From: Diaminobutyricibacter sp. McL0608
GTDB taxonomy: Bacteria > Actinomycetota > Actinomycetes > Actinomycetales > Microbacteriaceae
DNA: 64,000 nucleotides
Direction: 5' to 3'
NCBI RefSeq assembly: GCF_039613825.1
Contig: NZ_CP154826.1
Span: forward strand, 3,906,001 to 3,970,000
The position numbers and the translations under genes were made by a program. Of the stretch, positions 63,877 to 64,000 are shown piece after piece. The notes under the pieces were generated by a model, which was not told the DNA's origin, searched no databases, and was given only the letters and a program-made list of their open reading frames with translations. How positions within the stretch are numbered: the first letter of the stretch is position 1; every line of letters starts with the position of its first letter.

Positions 63877-64000
63877 ATGATCAAGCTTCTCTCCCACTTG
63901 TCATATGTGGAGATCACGTCACCGGATGTCGAGGCGTCCGTCAGGTTCTACGAGGAACAGGTCGGGCTCACGGTGGTGGACCGGATCGGCGGCTCGGCGT
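63877..64000 (+). CDS. Extradiol (VOC-family) dioxygenase-like protein, N-terminal part
   Basis: The gene begins at ATG 63877 (AAGGATCGAGG upstream) and runs off the window after 41 codons. The visible start reads LLSHLSYVEITSPDVEASV, then RFYEEQVGLTVVDRIGG, which is the first beta-alpha-beta unit of a vicinal oxygen chelate fold, with His7 as a possible metal ligand. It resembles the N-terminus of catechol 2,3-dioxygenase or homoprotocatechuate dioxygenase. Such an enzyme would open the aromatic ring of an aglycone. It is divergent from the ROK gene (207-bp gap). Confidence 0.7.
   Translation, partial: MIKLLSHLSYVEITSPDVEASVRFYEEQVGLTVVDRIGGSA

Overview
The window is high-GC, densely packed chromosomal DNA from an actinobacterium. 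It is most likely a member of the Microbacteriaceae, the group of Leifsonia and Microbacterium. The evidence is the gene order of the first 17 kb: a DUF3566 membrane protein, tRNA-Ile, tRNA-Ala, cyclophilin, rhomboid, crgA, sortase, pabA/trpG, then pknB-pknA-pbpA-rodA/ftsW-pstP-fhaB-fhaA and tRNA-Leu. This is the conserved segment near the origin of these bacteria. GTG/TTG starts and 4-bp ATGA/GTGA overlaps are frequent. No phage, transposase, integrase or CRISPR array is visible.

Positions 1-16973 are core. They hold three tRNAs, a DUF1254-type protein split into two genes, a rhodanese facing a decayed Lrp/AsnC gene, small housekeeping enzymes, and the seven-gene growth and division cluster on the minus strand. 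Two perfect DnaA boxes flank crgA.

From about 17 kb to the window end is a catabolic region of about 47 kb. It begins just after tRNA-Leu, with two pseudogene scars and small unknown ORFs near its left edge. Part A (17.7-30.7 kb) looks like an L-fucoside unit: two LacI regulators, two SDRs, a xylose-isomerase-like barrel, a Gfo/Idh oxidoreductase, a carbohydrate ABC importer, a GH29 alpha-L-fucosidase without signal peptide, a zinc alcohol dehydrogenase, an aldo/keto reductase and a RbsD/FucU mutarotase. Part B (30.8-37.4 kb) adds GH2, GH39 and GH43 glycosidases.

Part C (37.5-62.4 kb) is the most interesting section. It is an unusually redundant set of genes resembling C-glycoside deglycosidation systems (CarABC of Microbacterium and Arthrobacter, DgpABC of gut bacteria). 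In those systems an oxidoreductase oxidises the sugar C3-OH, and a two-subunit lyase (a metal-dependent TIM barrel plus a small DUF6379-type beta subunit) then cleaves the bond to the aglycone. Here there are five DUF6379-like domains and five barrels with the matching metal-site pattern. Two of each are fused into single polypeptides, once with high similarity to the split genes at 56355 and 58200 and once in a divergent form. There are also two GMC/pyranose-oxidase-like candidate C3 oxidases (one broken by a frameshift), a Gfo/Idh candidate, two NTF2-like proteins, a second ABC importer, a LysR and a ROK regulator. Three separate promoter regions in this part share a GCTTATG half-site.

The window ends in the start of an extradiol dioxygenase-like gene, consistent with the aromatic aglycone being degraded next. 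The proposed scheme is: import the intact plant glycoside, trim outer sugars inside the cell (GH2, GH29, GH35, GH39, GH43, GH106-like), oxidise the remaining sugar at C3, cleave it with one of several lyases, and send the aglycone to ring cleavage. Substrates are inferred, not shown by the sequence.
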